Below, piece after piece: positions 39,461 through 51,400 of a stretch of 64,000 nucleotides of DNA. The notes below the pieces were generated by a model. It searched no databases. It was not told the DNA's origin and saw nothing but the letters and a program-made list of their open reading frames with translations. The position numbers and the translations under genes are program-made. The DNA comes from Chionis minor (Eukaryota > Chordata > Aves > Charadriiformes > Chionididae): the NCBI GenBank assembly GCA_013398295.1, contig VZSF01007000.1:124001-188000 (forward strand), in the 5' to 3' direction. How positions within the stretch are numbered: position 1 is the stretch's first letter; each line of letters starts with the position of its first letter.

Positions 39461-42400
39461 CTGCACAGAATAACATGAGGAATAAACTTTAAGACAAGCT
39501 TTTCTTCATAAAAGTAGCTAAAATTATGATGGAAACTGGTAGTAAATATGTTCTGAAAAACTTGTGGAAAGAATCTATTGGGAGCACTTACTACTTTCCT
39601 TTACATGGACCAGCCCTCCCAACCAAGTCAGACTAAAATACAGAGGCACCTAGAGAAGGTATGCTGGTTTAAGTGCTAAGATAGCAGGGAATGTCATGTT
39701 AAATGGTTGAATTCTGCCCATGTATTTTCAGTCTGTTCATCCTGTGAACTATAGGGATTTCATCACAAGCTGTACAATGGAGCGAAGCTTTCCCTCATCA
39801 ATATATGTAATGTTAAAGTTCGTTTAAAAACTTTTGCAGAAAATGTTCATTACAAAGCTCATAAACGTCTGAGATACTGACTGATGCCTTGTCTAAAGAT
39901 AACCATAAAGACATACACCTACAATTGTCATTAAAAAGCTAGTGTTCCTGAAAATTAATTTGTCATAAAATGTAGTGCTGAAAATTTGATATCTAATAGA
40001 GAGACACTTATGAAACGATTGTCTACTGTCCTACCATCTAAATTGTGAAATGCAGGATTCCCAGAACTGTTGAAGAATGCACAGCCACCTCTGCTACTTT
40101 TATTGACGTTTAATAGATCAGTTATTTAGAACAGTCCCAACACCATGAATAGTAATGCTAATGAGGCAGAAGGGTACTTGTTATGAGTAAGAAAAAGCAA
40201 GTCTGTCTAGAAATACATTATTTTTCTTCATCTGTGTAACTTTTTAAAAAAGTAAGATACTGTGTCCTGACTTCTTATTTAACCCAAGAATAGAGTAGAA
40301 AAGGCTGCTTTATATTATCTAGAAAAATGTTTCCTATTTTCTCAATTTCAGACTGAGAATGTTTTCTGTTTAAATTTTTTTGAAACAAACTGAACTGTAC
40401 TTTTTGAAAATTGATAGGTAAATACAAGTGTTATAATACGGAGCAAATACAGCAACTGGCAGTACAGCACAACAGCAAGTGCATGGCTTGGGCAAATGGA
40501 AAAATGTTTAGATTCTAAGAATGCCATTTTATTGTAAATAATGGTGTAGATTTCTATTCACTTACAAGAACTGTGTGAAAATTGTGCCTGCTGGAATAAT
40601 TATGTGGCAAACAGAATTCATCAAGCTGGATAGAAAATTTATGGTTAAAATATCTAGTCGAGGGGAAACATTTTTAGTAGTAAAGTCTACTTATAAGCAA
40701 GAAATCTGTTTTGATAGAAATACTTAGAAGTAAAATATGTGGCAAAATGGAAAGTATTCACAGTGAATAGTTATTGCAATGAACTTAATCACTCTCTTTT
40801 TTAATTTTCTACAATGACTTTTCTTCTTGATCTGTTGTTTTTAATACTGTGTGCAGAGATTGTTGTGGGTAATCAACCAGCAGTTTAGAAATGTTAACCA
40901 GGTTGTTTCATGTGCACTCATGTGTGTGACATAGACAGTGGTACTTCATTTTTTGTTAGGAAACATGTGAAAATTAGAGGCATGTTTCTGACTTGGCTAT
41001 TCATATCTTCTGTTTTTTTATTTTCTTAATTATTTTTTCAGGTGTTTTTACTAGTAATCCTATCTCTGATGTAGCAACGTGGGTTATCTATTTATTTCTT
41101 AAATTTGAAGTTATTGCCTCTGAACCCTTAGTTGTGCAGTTACTAACATCTCAAAAGAAAAAATAGTTTTGCCAGGTAATAAAATTATTTCTTTTTTTGT
41201 TAGACAAAATGAGAACTATGACAGCTGTAGAAGACATTAACCCTTTAGCTTCAACTCCAGTCAACCTTAATATTTGACAAGCCACTAGAAAATGTAAGAA
41301 AAATCTGGCATACCAGGAAAATGTGTGCATCTACGATAGTAAGGCTAACATTCTGCACTTGAGATTCCTTTTGTAGAACTAAGTCGATTATGCTCTCCAC
41401 TCTTGCTTTGCTATTTATTACAGAGATCTTTCTAATTCTAATTTCTAATAGTGCTAACCAAACCTTAATATTTTGTAGTTTGCATTCTGTCACCTGGGTA
41501 GCAGTATCTTCTTCTTCCATCTTTGATGGTTTACAGTCAAAAAACAAGGAGTCAAATGTGCCATAGAATCAGTCTATTTTCTGTCAATGCAGTTTTAATA
41601 TTTCCTGATGATTATTGCTGAACAAATACAGTTTTGCAAAACAATTTGTTTAATCAGTAATCAGAAGAGTAGAGGTCTAAATGAAAGTAAATAATCTGAA
41701 GTATGGTTTTTCAATGGTAGGGGATTACAAGTAGCAAAAAAAGCTCACATATTCCTTTTGATACAGGATTCAGTAATGTGGACTATAAAAAATTCCAGTT
41801 CTTTTGGGAGTTATATTCTAACTTAAATTGAAACGTGCTGAACTGGGACGGAATTACTCAACATTTGCAGTACTGATTCGGTTAAAATTTGGGACTTCCA
41901 TTTTGGTCTATAAAATAAGCTTATTTTTACTTAAGAATTAAAAAAAAAAAAAAAGATAATAAAATGGGTGGTAGATTCTCACGAGGTACTATACCCCTTC
42001 TCCTGTCCAGAGAATCCTCACACAGCCTCAGCTTTGTGTTGTACTGCTTGCATGGCTCTAGTTGCCTAAAGCCTCTTTATTTTGTCCAATGTCAGTGAAC
42101 TATGTGTATCTGACAAATTTAATCAGAAATTTTTAATAAAAATTAAGATGTCTGTGAAAGCTTTGTTTCCAATACCATAATTATTTTTTGAGGCACTTCA
42201 ATAGGAAAATATCTGCCTAGCTTTAATAATAGCAACATCAATGATCAGGATGTATAGCCAGCTAGGCACTTAGACAAAGCAAAAACAGTCTCATGGTCAC
42301 AAAGTTCTTGATCAATATAAGAGGAAGATACATTTTCAATAAATAATACCCAATTTCCTGTAAGAAACAAGACAGAAAACTTACATTTTTCTCAAAATTT

Positions 42401-45400
42401 TCAAGAGAAAACTCATTTGGCTTTGGGAAGAATTCGAGCTTATGCATACGTCCGATATTGAGAATAATGTTTGTCCCCTTTTTCACAGGATAGCCATCAA
42501 TTACATCATCCTGTAAAGCTTTTCGCATGATCAAGTCCACAACTGGCTGGTATCTCATGCTCTCATAAATAAAATTCTCCACGATTTTTAAGTTTGGCAT
42601 GTCATCACTCTGTATGTCTCTGTCACCTTGAGGAATAAAACAGATGGTGAAGAAGTTGGTTATGAATTTAATAGCTTCATTGTACAAATACCAAAACATT
42701 TTGGAAGGTTCTCTGTTCCTGAAATGGTAGGAAAGATCCAACAGCTTCTAAGGAGTTTTATGTAGCCTTAGATTCCAGAAATCACTATATTGTTATTAGC
42801 ATAAACCCTAGTTTATTAATTTATGGTCTTCTAACCTTATCTTCTTAATACATTATGGGCCTTTGTTCTGCCTTCTTGTTAATGACAAAACTCCGAAGGT
42901 CCTCCCCTGACTTTAGAATGACTGAGACCCACAAGACACAGCAAATAAATCTTCAGAGATTTGACAGCAAACAGAATCTGGGAATAGTCTGCAGATGAGA
43001 GATAACTTTGTAGGGACCTTAAATTTTCCACCATGTGATTGGGTTTGGCTGGCTCTACAGCTAAGACATACTGTGGCCTGACCATTTTAGTTACCATGAG
43101 TAACTTCCTCCCAGCTTGATTCCATCAGCAGCACTATCAGCGCCACGAGGTACTGCCAGTGGGAACCTTACTTCAACTGTCCAGCCACAAGCAGCTCAAG
43201 AACTACAGGCTGACCACTGCAGTGGTAGGTTTTCAAGATAAAAGGCGGCTTTGCTACCCCAGTTGGTCATTTGCTTAAGGAAAAGGCAACAGCGTTCTAC
43301 TGCCTTAGAAATCAAGGCTATCAGTAAGAAATAGGTACCGTGAATCCGTGAGTAGTCAAATCTTGTGAGGACAATAACATAAGGTTTATTAAAAGGTACC
43401 TTGGAAAAAGAGTAAAGGACTTGTTATACACTTTCCAGTGTTTAACTGACCAGAATTAAATGTTGGAAATCAGCGGATGAAATTAGTTTCTATATTAGTT
43501 CAGTGTCAGGCTTTGAATGAAGTCTAGAGAAAGAGAAGAATACAAATTTGGAACGTCTTCATTGTGTTTTGTGTTGAAGTAGTTAGTACTTAGAGGAGAC
43601 CAGTTTGATATCAAAATGGATGATAGCAGAATATAATTTTAGTTTTCTATAATCCTTCCCTTCTGCAGGAAACTTAGACAGGTTCTATATATACACTGAG
43701 AAATATTGGTGATTAGAAGTATTTGAAATTAGTGTCCCCTTTTGCTACTTCAAGGTAAGTGGAAAATCAATGGAACTTATGAGGTGAGTGCTAATTTGCA
43801 CTGCTGTTGCTTAGGAGTGAGTATAGCTCATTCTTTCTAATAGATTGTCAATTCTGATTATTCCTATTTGAATTTGTCTTGCAAATTGCTCGTCTTTCAT
43901 TTAATCTTGAATAAAGTCTTTTACACGTAGTGGTAGTTCACATATTTTACAGCAAATGCTTCCGTTAGAAGAAAACATTTAGAATTTTCAACCTTTGAAG
44001 AATCAGAATTAGCTTACTGCTGAAGCAAAATTGTATACCCATGTCACTAACTTTGCAGCTCCTGCTTACCCATAACAGCTTCAATTTCTCTCATCATCTC
44101 CTCTTCCACTGTGGGGTGCTCTGCAATCAGTATTAGCATGAAGAAGAGAGTCACAGACAGGGTATCAGGAGCAGCAATCATCATCTCCAGCACACACTGG
44201 TTCACATTCTCGGCAGTCAGATCCCCTCTGTTCTGAAAAAATTTGGGAAAATGTTGATTGCTGACCTTTGATGCCAACAAAGGTCCTATAGCAGTAGAAT
44301 GGGAAGGGCCTAGAATATCTGCATTAAACAAAAGTGAAAATCTTGACAGTCTTTCTGTCTCATATGCTAAATAGCATTTATTTTTTGTCTTTAAGAGAAA
44401 AACAGCAAACTTGTGTTTTGATGGGTGTGTATTATCTTTCAAAAAAGCAGAAGTTTGTTCTTGGCTCAGATTCTTGATTTATTGCCTTTTCTCACAGTGT
44501 GAGCTGTCAGATTATACAAGATAGTATTTACATAGGAGTTGAAGCCTTTGCAAACAAAAGGTAGTACATCAAGATAAAATACAGGGGTTAGGGAAAGACT
44601 GGAGGACATTCAGGGGTAGATGCACGAGTTTTAAGGATGTTGTTTAAGCTGTGGGGAAAAAAAAAAAATCAGACAAGCGCCTGTTCCCAAAAATGCAACT
44701 ATTCAGTCTTTGAACTGCTGTTAGGGACTCTCCTGAACCAACTAATTTGTATCCCTTTATGATGACAAGACTTCGAGATACATGAAATTTAATTTGCAAA
44801 GCCTGTGTTGTTAGTGACAGAAGACTGTCAGAAACGTCAAAGTTAGCCATGTTTTTAGTACATTGCCAATACCTGTGCAAAAATCAACTGGGATGCAAAA
44901 TCCATGTGTTCATCCAACTTTTCAACACTGGAAAGCTTTTGTCGTTTCTGTTCTATTAAGATTTCCATAGCTCCTTTCAGATCCTTGCTGAAAACAGATG
45001 AAATCCAACATATTGGTAAGTATCTACAGACTTTTAGTATATGCTAGCATATGATTAGAAACAGAGATTTACACTGACAAAAATATTTAAGAATGGCAGA
45101 AATTAAGTATTCCTAAGAGTGGTTATATGGTTCTCTGCAAAAGCAGTAATACTAAAGGAAGGTGTATTTTTCTTATTAATTCTTATTAAATAATTGTTTG
45201 TTAGTTTGGACTAAAATCTTATTCTCTCTTTATAGGATAGACTGAAAAGGATGAAAATATGTCTGTATCTCCTATTAATGAACAGAGTTTTAAAAGATTT
45301 ATTAACATTTCCAAACAGTTTGTTCATTTCCTTCTATTTTATACTATATTTTATTAGTGAATAAAATGAACTGGGAGAACATGAGGGATAATTGTTACAA

Positions 45401-48400
45401 AATGTAGATAAACGTTAGAAAAAATGTGCTATCTTTGAAGGTAGAGTTGATATAACTTTTTCATATATAAATAGTCAGTAATCCTGTGTCAACTGTTTGT
45501 GTTTCAGTGGTGGGAAAAGGCAAAGTCCAATAGTTTTTATAATTTTATTTGGGCTTTTCAATTATCTATAGATTTAAAGGCAATTATTTTTTTAAAAAGT
45601 ATTTTGAAAAGTTTTTTAATTAAATGCTCAGACTTTCCGTTTGCATTTGTTATTGTTGGGATAGAAAATTTGACTGGGTTTGTGGGGGTAATTACATTTA
45701 AAATGTCAAACCTAGTAAAGGTCTCATTATTTGTAACATTTTTATGTATTAGAAATAGTAAATGGTCCTTTTTGCCAACTTTATCAGAAGAATGTCAGAA
45801 GTCATCATATCCTGTGGTGGTTCTTTGCATTGCTTTAAGCCCAGCAATCTTTATCAAATTTTTTTTGCAGTAGAAATTTATGAATCAGTCCATTCTAATG
45901 GCATTGCTTTTGAAACATCAATATTTGCCTGCAGGGGCTTTCTAGTAATAACTCAACCACCACAGTTATCTATTACTAGAATCACAGGAAAAAGCACTGA
46001 TGAGTGCCATAATAAAACTGGCAAGTGAATGTTAGAGAAGGTAAATCTTGTGTCTAGTTCATAAGAGTTGTCAATTACTTCAGAGGAATCTCCATCTTTC
46101 CCTTAAAGCCTTTATGGTATATAGCACTATCAAACCAATTTATTACACATGCTTCATAAGTAGTAGTTTCTCTCACTAGATGGAATCTAAACCGAAAATG
46201 AACAAAGTGATTGCCAGGTTTTTTTTTATAGACAGTCCTCTTTTGGCAGAAGACAGCAAATGAGATCATAGGGGAGAGAAAAAAAAAAAAAAAAAGAGGC
46301 ATTTTATATTTTTGCAAAGAGGAAAATGACAAAATGTATTTGTTCCTTATTTAGGAAAAAACCCAACATTGAAATGGATTATCATGCTGAGCACCAAGTT
46401 TTAACTCAAAAACCAGTTGTTGACTCAAAAATGCCCTTGAGAGGATCAATAAATAAAATTATGCTCAGGGATTACCTCTTCCTGGACAGTGCCATGAACG
46501 TAGATGGGTTTTCTTGTTTTGATAAACGGTAGCTTACTGTTTGACTGTCCTTGACTAGACAGCAAATGTAACTTCACCCCATATGATGGCTTTTCCTTGT
46601 CTGAACTGAACTAGTGATTTCAATTCAGTTTCATATTTGAGCTGACATTAACTAATATCTTGGTGAGTAAGCTAGGACTGAATAGACAAGGGCTTTAAAT
46701 CAGCCCCCAAGATCAGCCGCTTTGTAGCGTCAGTGGCAAATCTAGTTCTGTTGCTGTCTTGGGTCTGCAGTTAGGGGACTTCAGCCAGCCACCTTTGCAA
46801 GCTTCACAATTTATTTTCTAAAAGGTAGAGGAAAATACCGAGGAAGATCTCCTTCTTAGAAGGAATCTTATGCAAATGATTTGTAACACTGTTGATACTT
46901 ACACTGCCTCTTCATATTTCTTGCACAGCCAAGAAATCTTAAAAAAGATGTCGGGCTTTAATAAAAGTGCTTGCCAAGCATCAAAGTAGTTCTGAATCTT
47001 AAGTACAATGGCACTTTCTGAAAATAAATGTTAACAAAAAGCAATATAAACCTTAATAGTCAAATAACACAAATGCTTCAGAAAAAGTAACAGTAAAGCC
47101 CTGTTCCCTACTCTAAGTTCATGGGAACTTGATAAAAAATTATTTTTAATATGTAGTAGATAACATTAGGAAACACTTATAGCACACTGTAGAAAAGGTA
47201 TAGATCCTTGTAAAAACTCTTCTTAGCAAGGAAAAAGGAGACAGTGATGTGTCAACCAGAGCCAAATAGCCTCCCACAGGAGAGCAGAAGGTGAACTCTT
47301 GCAGCACATTGAAATGGGATCATTTACACATCAAGATAATGTTATTTCTGTCATATGGTTTTGAGGATGAAATCACAGAAGACATAAATTGTCAGGTGAA
47401 CTTTTCAAGGCAATCATTTAGTTTGGCGGAAAGACTTCTGATTCTTAGATGTATATATTAATTAGGATTATACCAAGTCAGGACATAAAAGTCTCTTTAA
47501 ATGGTACTGTTTATTAAGGTGAATGTGACAAGCTAAATGTATATTTTTGGTCATATAAAACTCTCTCTTAGAACCAAATCACTCATAAATCAATTTCAAT
47601 TAATTATATGGTGGTATAAAAGTCTGTTCTTGCACTGTTTTCTGAAAAAAAACACCTGCTGAGTGATGTCAGTGAGTTTTCCTTGGATGTGCACTTTAGA
47701 TCCATCATAAGGTATAAAAATAAATCTGTTAGTACCATCCAAAGGGATCCCAAGAAAAAGCTTGTTAGATGTGTCAAGCATGATCCGTCTCATAAGGTTC
47801 AACACGTTGATGTTTCCTACTTCGGTGGTTACTTCCTCTAGTTTGTCCAGATGATCAATTGTTGATTCAACACAAATTGCTATCATACGCACAAGACCAG
47901 GACCAGACAGAGCTGAAATACATGTGCAAAACAATGAAAAGACTGGTTAATTTTCATACTTATTTATAATATGTGAATTAGCCATAATGGTGTCAGTAAC
48001 ATGTAAAACATTGTCATGTGAGCGAATGGTATAAAGTAATTCCGAAACTTACTGATCTTTCATCTTTCGAAAGAAGAATGTAAGCATTTTGAGTTAAACT
48101 GGCAATAAACTCAAAGCCTGATTTTTTTCCTTGCGTCCATCACTTTGTATTTCAGACACACATTTTATGCTGGGTTCATACCATGTTGAGGAAAGATGTT
48201 TGGCATCATTTGTGCCAACACACCAAAGCCTAGCCTGGCAGTGTGTTGTGCATTAACCTACCTTAGTCTGCCCACCTATGGACAGTGGAGATAGCGTCAT
48301 GGTGGTTTTATTGCATTTTAAGAATTCAAAAGCAACTAAAAGCAGTGGTCAGCTCTGTTGCTTTGCAATCCAGTGGGATTTTGATAGGCTCCAACTGGAA

Positions 48401-51400
48401 TGGATTCACATAATTTTTGAGTGACTCTGGAAATCTTGCCCTCGGTACTCCATAGAAATTACTTTTCCATACAAGAATTGCTGTAATTTCCTCAAGGACA
48501 TTGTTTTATCAACTGTACGTTGAGAGGGATTGTATGTTTGCAATTGAGAAGAGAGGAGGTCTGTTTTGTAAATGGAGATAACTGGTAGTTCTAGGAATAA
48601 GTAGAAAAACAATTTCTTTTTCCCTTCCCATCTTCAACCAGTACAAAGTTGCTGATATTTTTCAAGAGTAGTGTAGGAAAGGCCCAAGTGTTATATAGGA
48701 GCACAGATATAGTAACAAAATGGTAGAGAAAATTTAAACCAACAGATAATTGATCTCCTTTAGGTGCTGCTTTACTTTCATTTTCAGGCTCTGTAATCAC
48801 TGCAGTCTCAGCTGGTGAGAATCTGTTCTGAACTGTGGAGCTTGCAGAGCAAGGGGGGCAGTTTTGTTAGGAAGGCTGTAACATCATCAGAAGTAGCTAA
48901 TTCCAATGATATGCAAATGCTGAAAATGTTCAATTTGTGGAAAGAAGCTGAATCAAAACCAGCACACTCATAATAACACTGGAGTTTATTTAATTTCTTA
49001 TTTGATTTCAACATAGTGATATTAATTACTTCAATCATTTTGTTTGTTACTACATTGATTCCTAGTGTATTAAAGGGATTAATAAATACTTCTGCCGTGC
49101 AGATCTTCTAAATTAATTTTGAAACTAAAGCTTTGTTTTTCTGGTTGTTTTCCAACTAGAACAAGACAGAAAAGTCTTTGAACTCAGTGGAGGCTGGGAT
49201 AGGAACAGCCGACTACATTTATGGAAGTGCCAGCTGAGCTAATGTGAATGCTGGGCTTGGACTGTAAACACATTTAAAAAAGATGGCTTGTAGGTATAAT
49301 TTAATTTTGTTTTAATTGGATGAAATTAAGAATCTCAAAACCTACTTCAGGACCATTTCATTAAGCATGAAAGAACATGTGCAAAAAAATATTTCTATGG
49401 GATATAAAAAGAGAACTGAATTCTGTAATTTAAGTATGCCAAGGACAAACAGCACTTCAGAGAAGATAGACTGTGTGCTACAGTGCTACAGTGTATGAAG
49501 ATACACTGATTTACCTTTGGTGAAAAAGGGTCGAATTTCTTTCCAGTGTGCTGGGTTGTTATTAAATATGATCCCATTTTCATACATGCCAATGCACTGT
49601 AATCCAAGCTTGCTCCCAAATCGAGAAACATAATGCCAATGTTTCATTACGTGGAACACACTTGAGGATCTATGAAAGAAAGAGGGGGAGAAAAAAGGGC
49701 AAAACAAAAAAACTGTTTCATAGACTATACACAGAATTTTTTTCCGACATTTTATAGTTCCTCTGAAGTGCTGACTTGCATTTGCAATTTAGCAGGAAGT
49801 ACAATGCTTGACATTAAATATTGTTCCTTTTGCATAATCAAAACCCCTTGATGATAAACACCTTCAGAATACGTATTAGAGAAATAATGTATTCTATTCA
49901 GAATTAAAACTGTTTTTCAGTTAAAGTGCAAATGGTTACCATGAGATTTTAATCTGAATAGTGTGTATACATAGAAACATGTAGATATATGATACACTTA
50001 GGCAATAACCAAGGCCATATATTTCAGAAGATGAGGTGTAAAATATTTGACAGTTGATAATTTCATCATGATGTGTATTAAATTAAAGCTATACTTATGT
50101 AGCTATTTGGTCATTCCTAGGCATATACAGAAAGCATAAATATAGACACGTCATTTAAATATGCAGCATCATAATATGATGATCTGTGTGGGATAAATAT
50201 TCCTAAATAGAAATGTTAGGGAAATCCCTGATGTGTAATTGTTTTTACAGTTAATAAGGTTTATTCACATGTGCTAGCAAACAGATTGTGATAAGCATTA
50301 TTGCTTTAAGATATAATTTCCTTTAGGGGGAGCTAGGATTTTAGAAATGCTGACGTGATGAAAACCTAATCAAATGAAATCCAACAAGTGGGGAAAAAAA
50401 AATCAGAACAGAGATTGAAATGAAACAATATGCTACTTTCTTTCCCATGTAGCATAGTCTCTGGACCAAATCCAGACTTCTTACGTGGGTTAGTTTATTT
50501 TTTCATTCAGGGAAAGTAAATGGGACTGTTTTGCTGTAGGCTTTGGCAGTGCTGGGTTTTCCCCATAGTTTTCCATGACCAAAGGTAAAGTTAACAGTGA
50601 GGTGCTACAATGGTACAAATAGACAAACAGAGATTAAGAATTAGAGTAAAAACAGGGAGGACTGTGTCTGCAGGTTCAACCTTCCAAGGAACTCGGCATA
50701 TTCTCTCTTTCTTAGACTTCCCCACATCTGCTCTTTTTTCTAATTTCCCTAAAGGTTTTTTGCATGACAAGGAACACAACATTCCTCTGTGTTTTCGTGA
50801 ACATGAAAAGATAGTGTTAAATTATGACAGCTGTCCCTGGGAATGGAAAGGTGCAGGAGGCTCATTTTTCGTCATTCCATTCCACACATCTACACAGGAG
50901 AGACATATTGTTTTAAGGAAGGATTTGGACATACTACCTTGTATAAGCAGGTTTTCCTTGTGAAACTTTTTAATGAAGTCCTCTAAAAAACAACATCTGT
51001 CATAACCAAGACTGCAAGTCCTGCTCTTTGTGTATTAGCATCTCATTATGACTAGATTTGATGGTAAAAATTTAGATGACATTGGTGGAAATAGTATACT
51101 TTACAGAATTCAGGCTATGTTTAGTTTTGCAGTGAATTTATGATCCACTGAAAACTTTATTCTACATTATTGTTTTTATAAAAAAAGTTAAATACTAGTT
51201 CTCCATGTACTGTCCATGCTTTTAAGCAAAAAATATGTCTGAAGAAAAGTGATGTATCGACTGTAAAGTCTGATGCAGCTGTGGTGTTTTTTTTATTAGC
51301 ACTCCTGATTTGTTTCTCATGAATTGGCAGCACAGAAAGTGGAAGACAGCAGTAAGAGTTCATAGCATTTTATGTGATGAAAACATTATAGCACACTAAT

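Noticed and set aside
41251..41547. 98-codon minus-strand open frame in CYP19A1 intron 9
   Set aside because: No matching splice sites in phase with flanking exons, and the exon 9 to exon 10 join is already complete at a length consistent with the family.
45499..45873. 124-codon plus-strand open frame within CYP19A1 intron 6
   Set aside because: Phe/Ile/Lys-rich translation of T-rich intron on the antisense strand, with no family resemblance.
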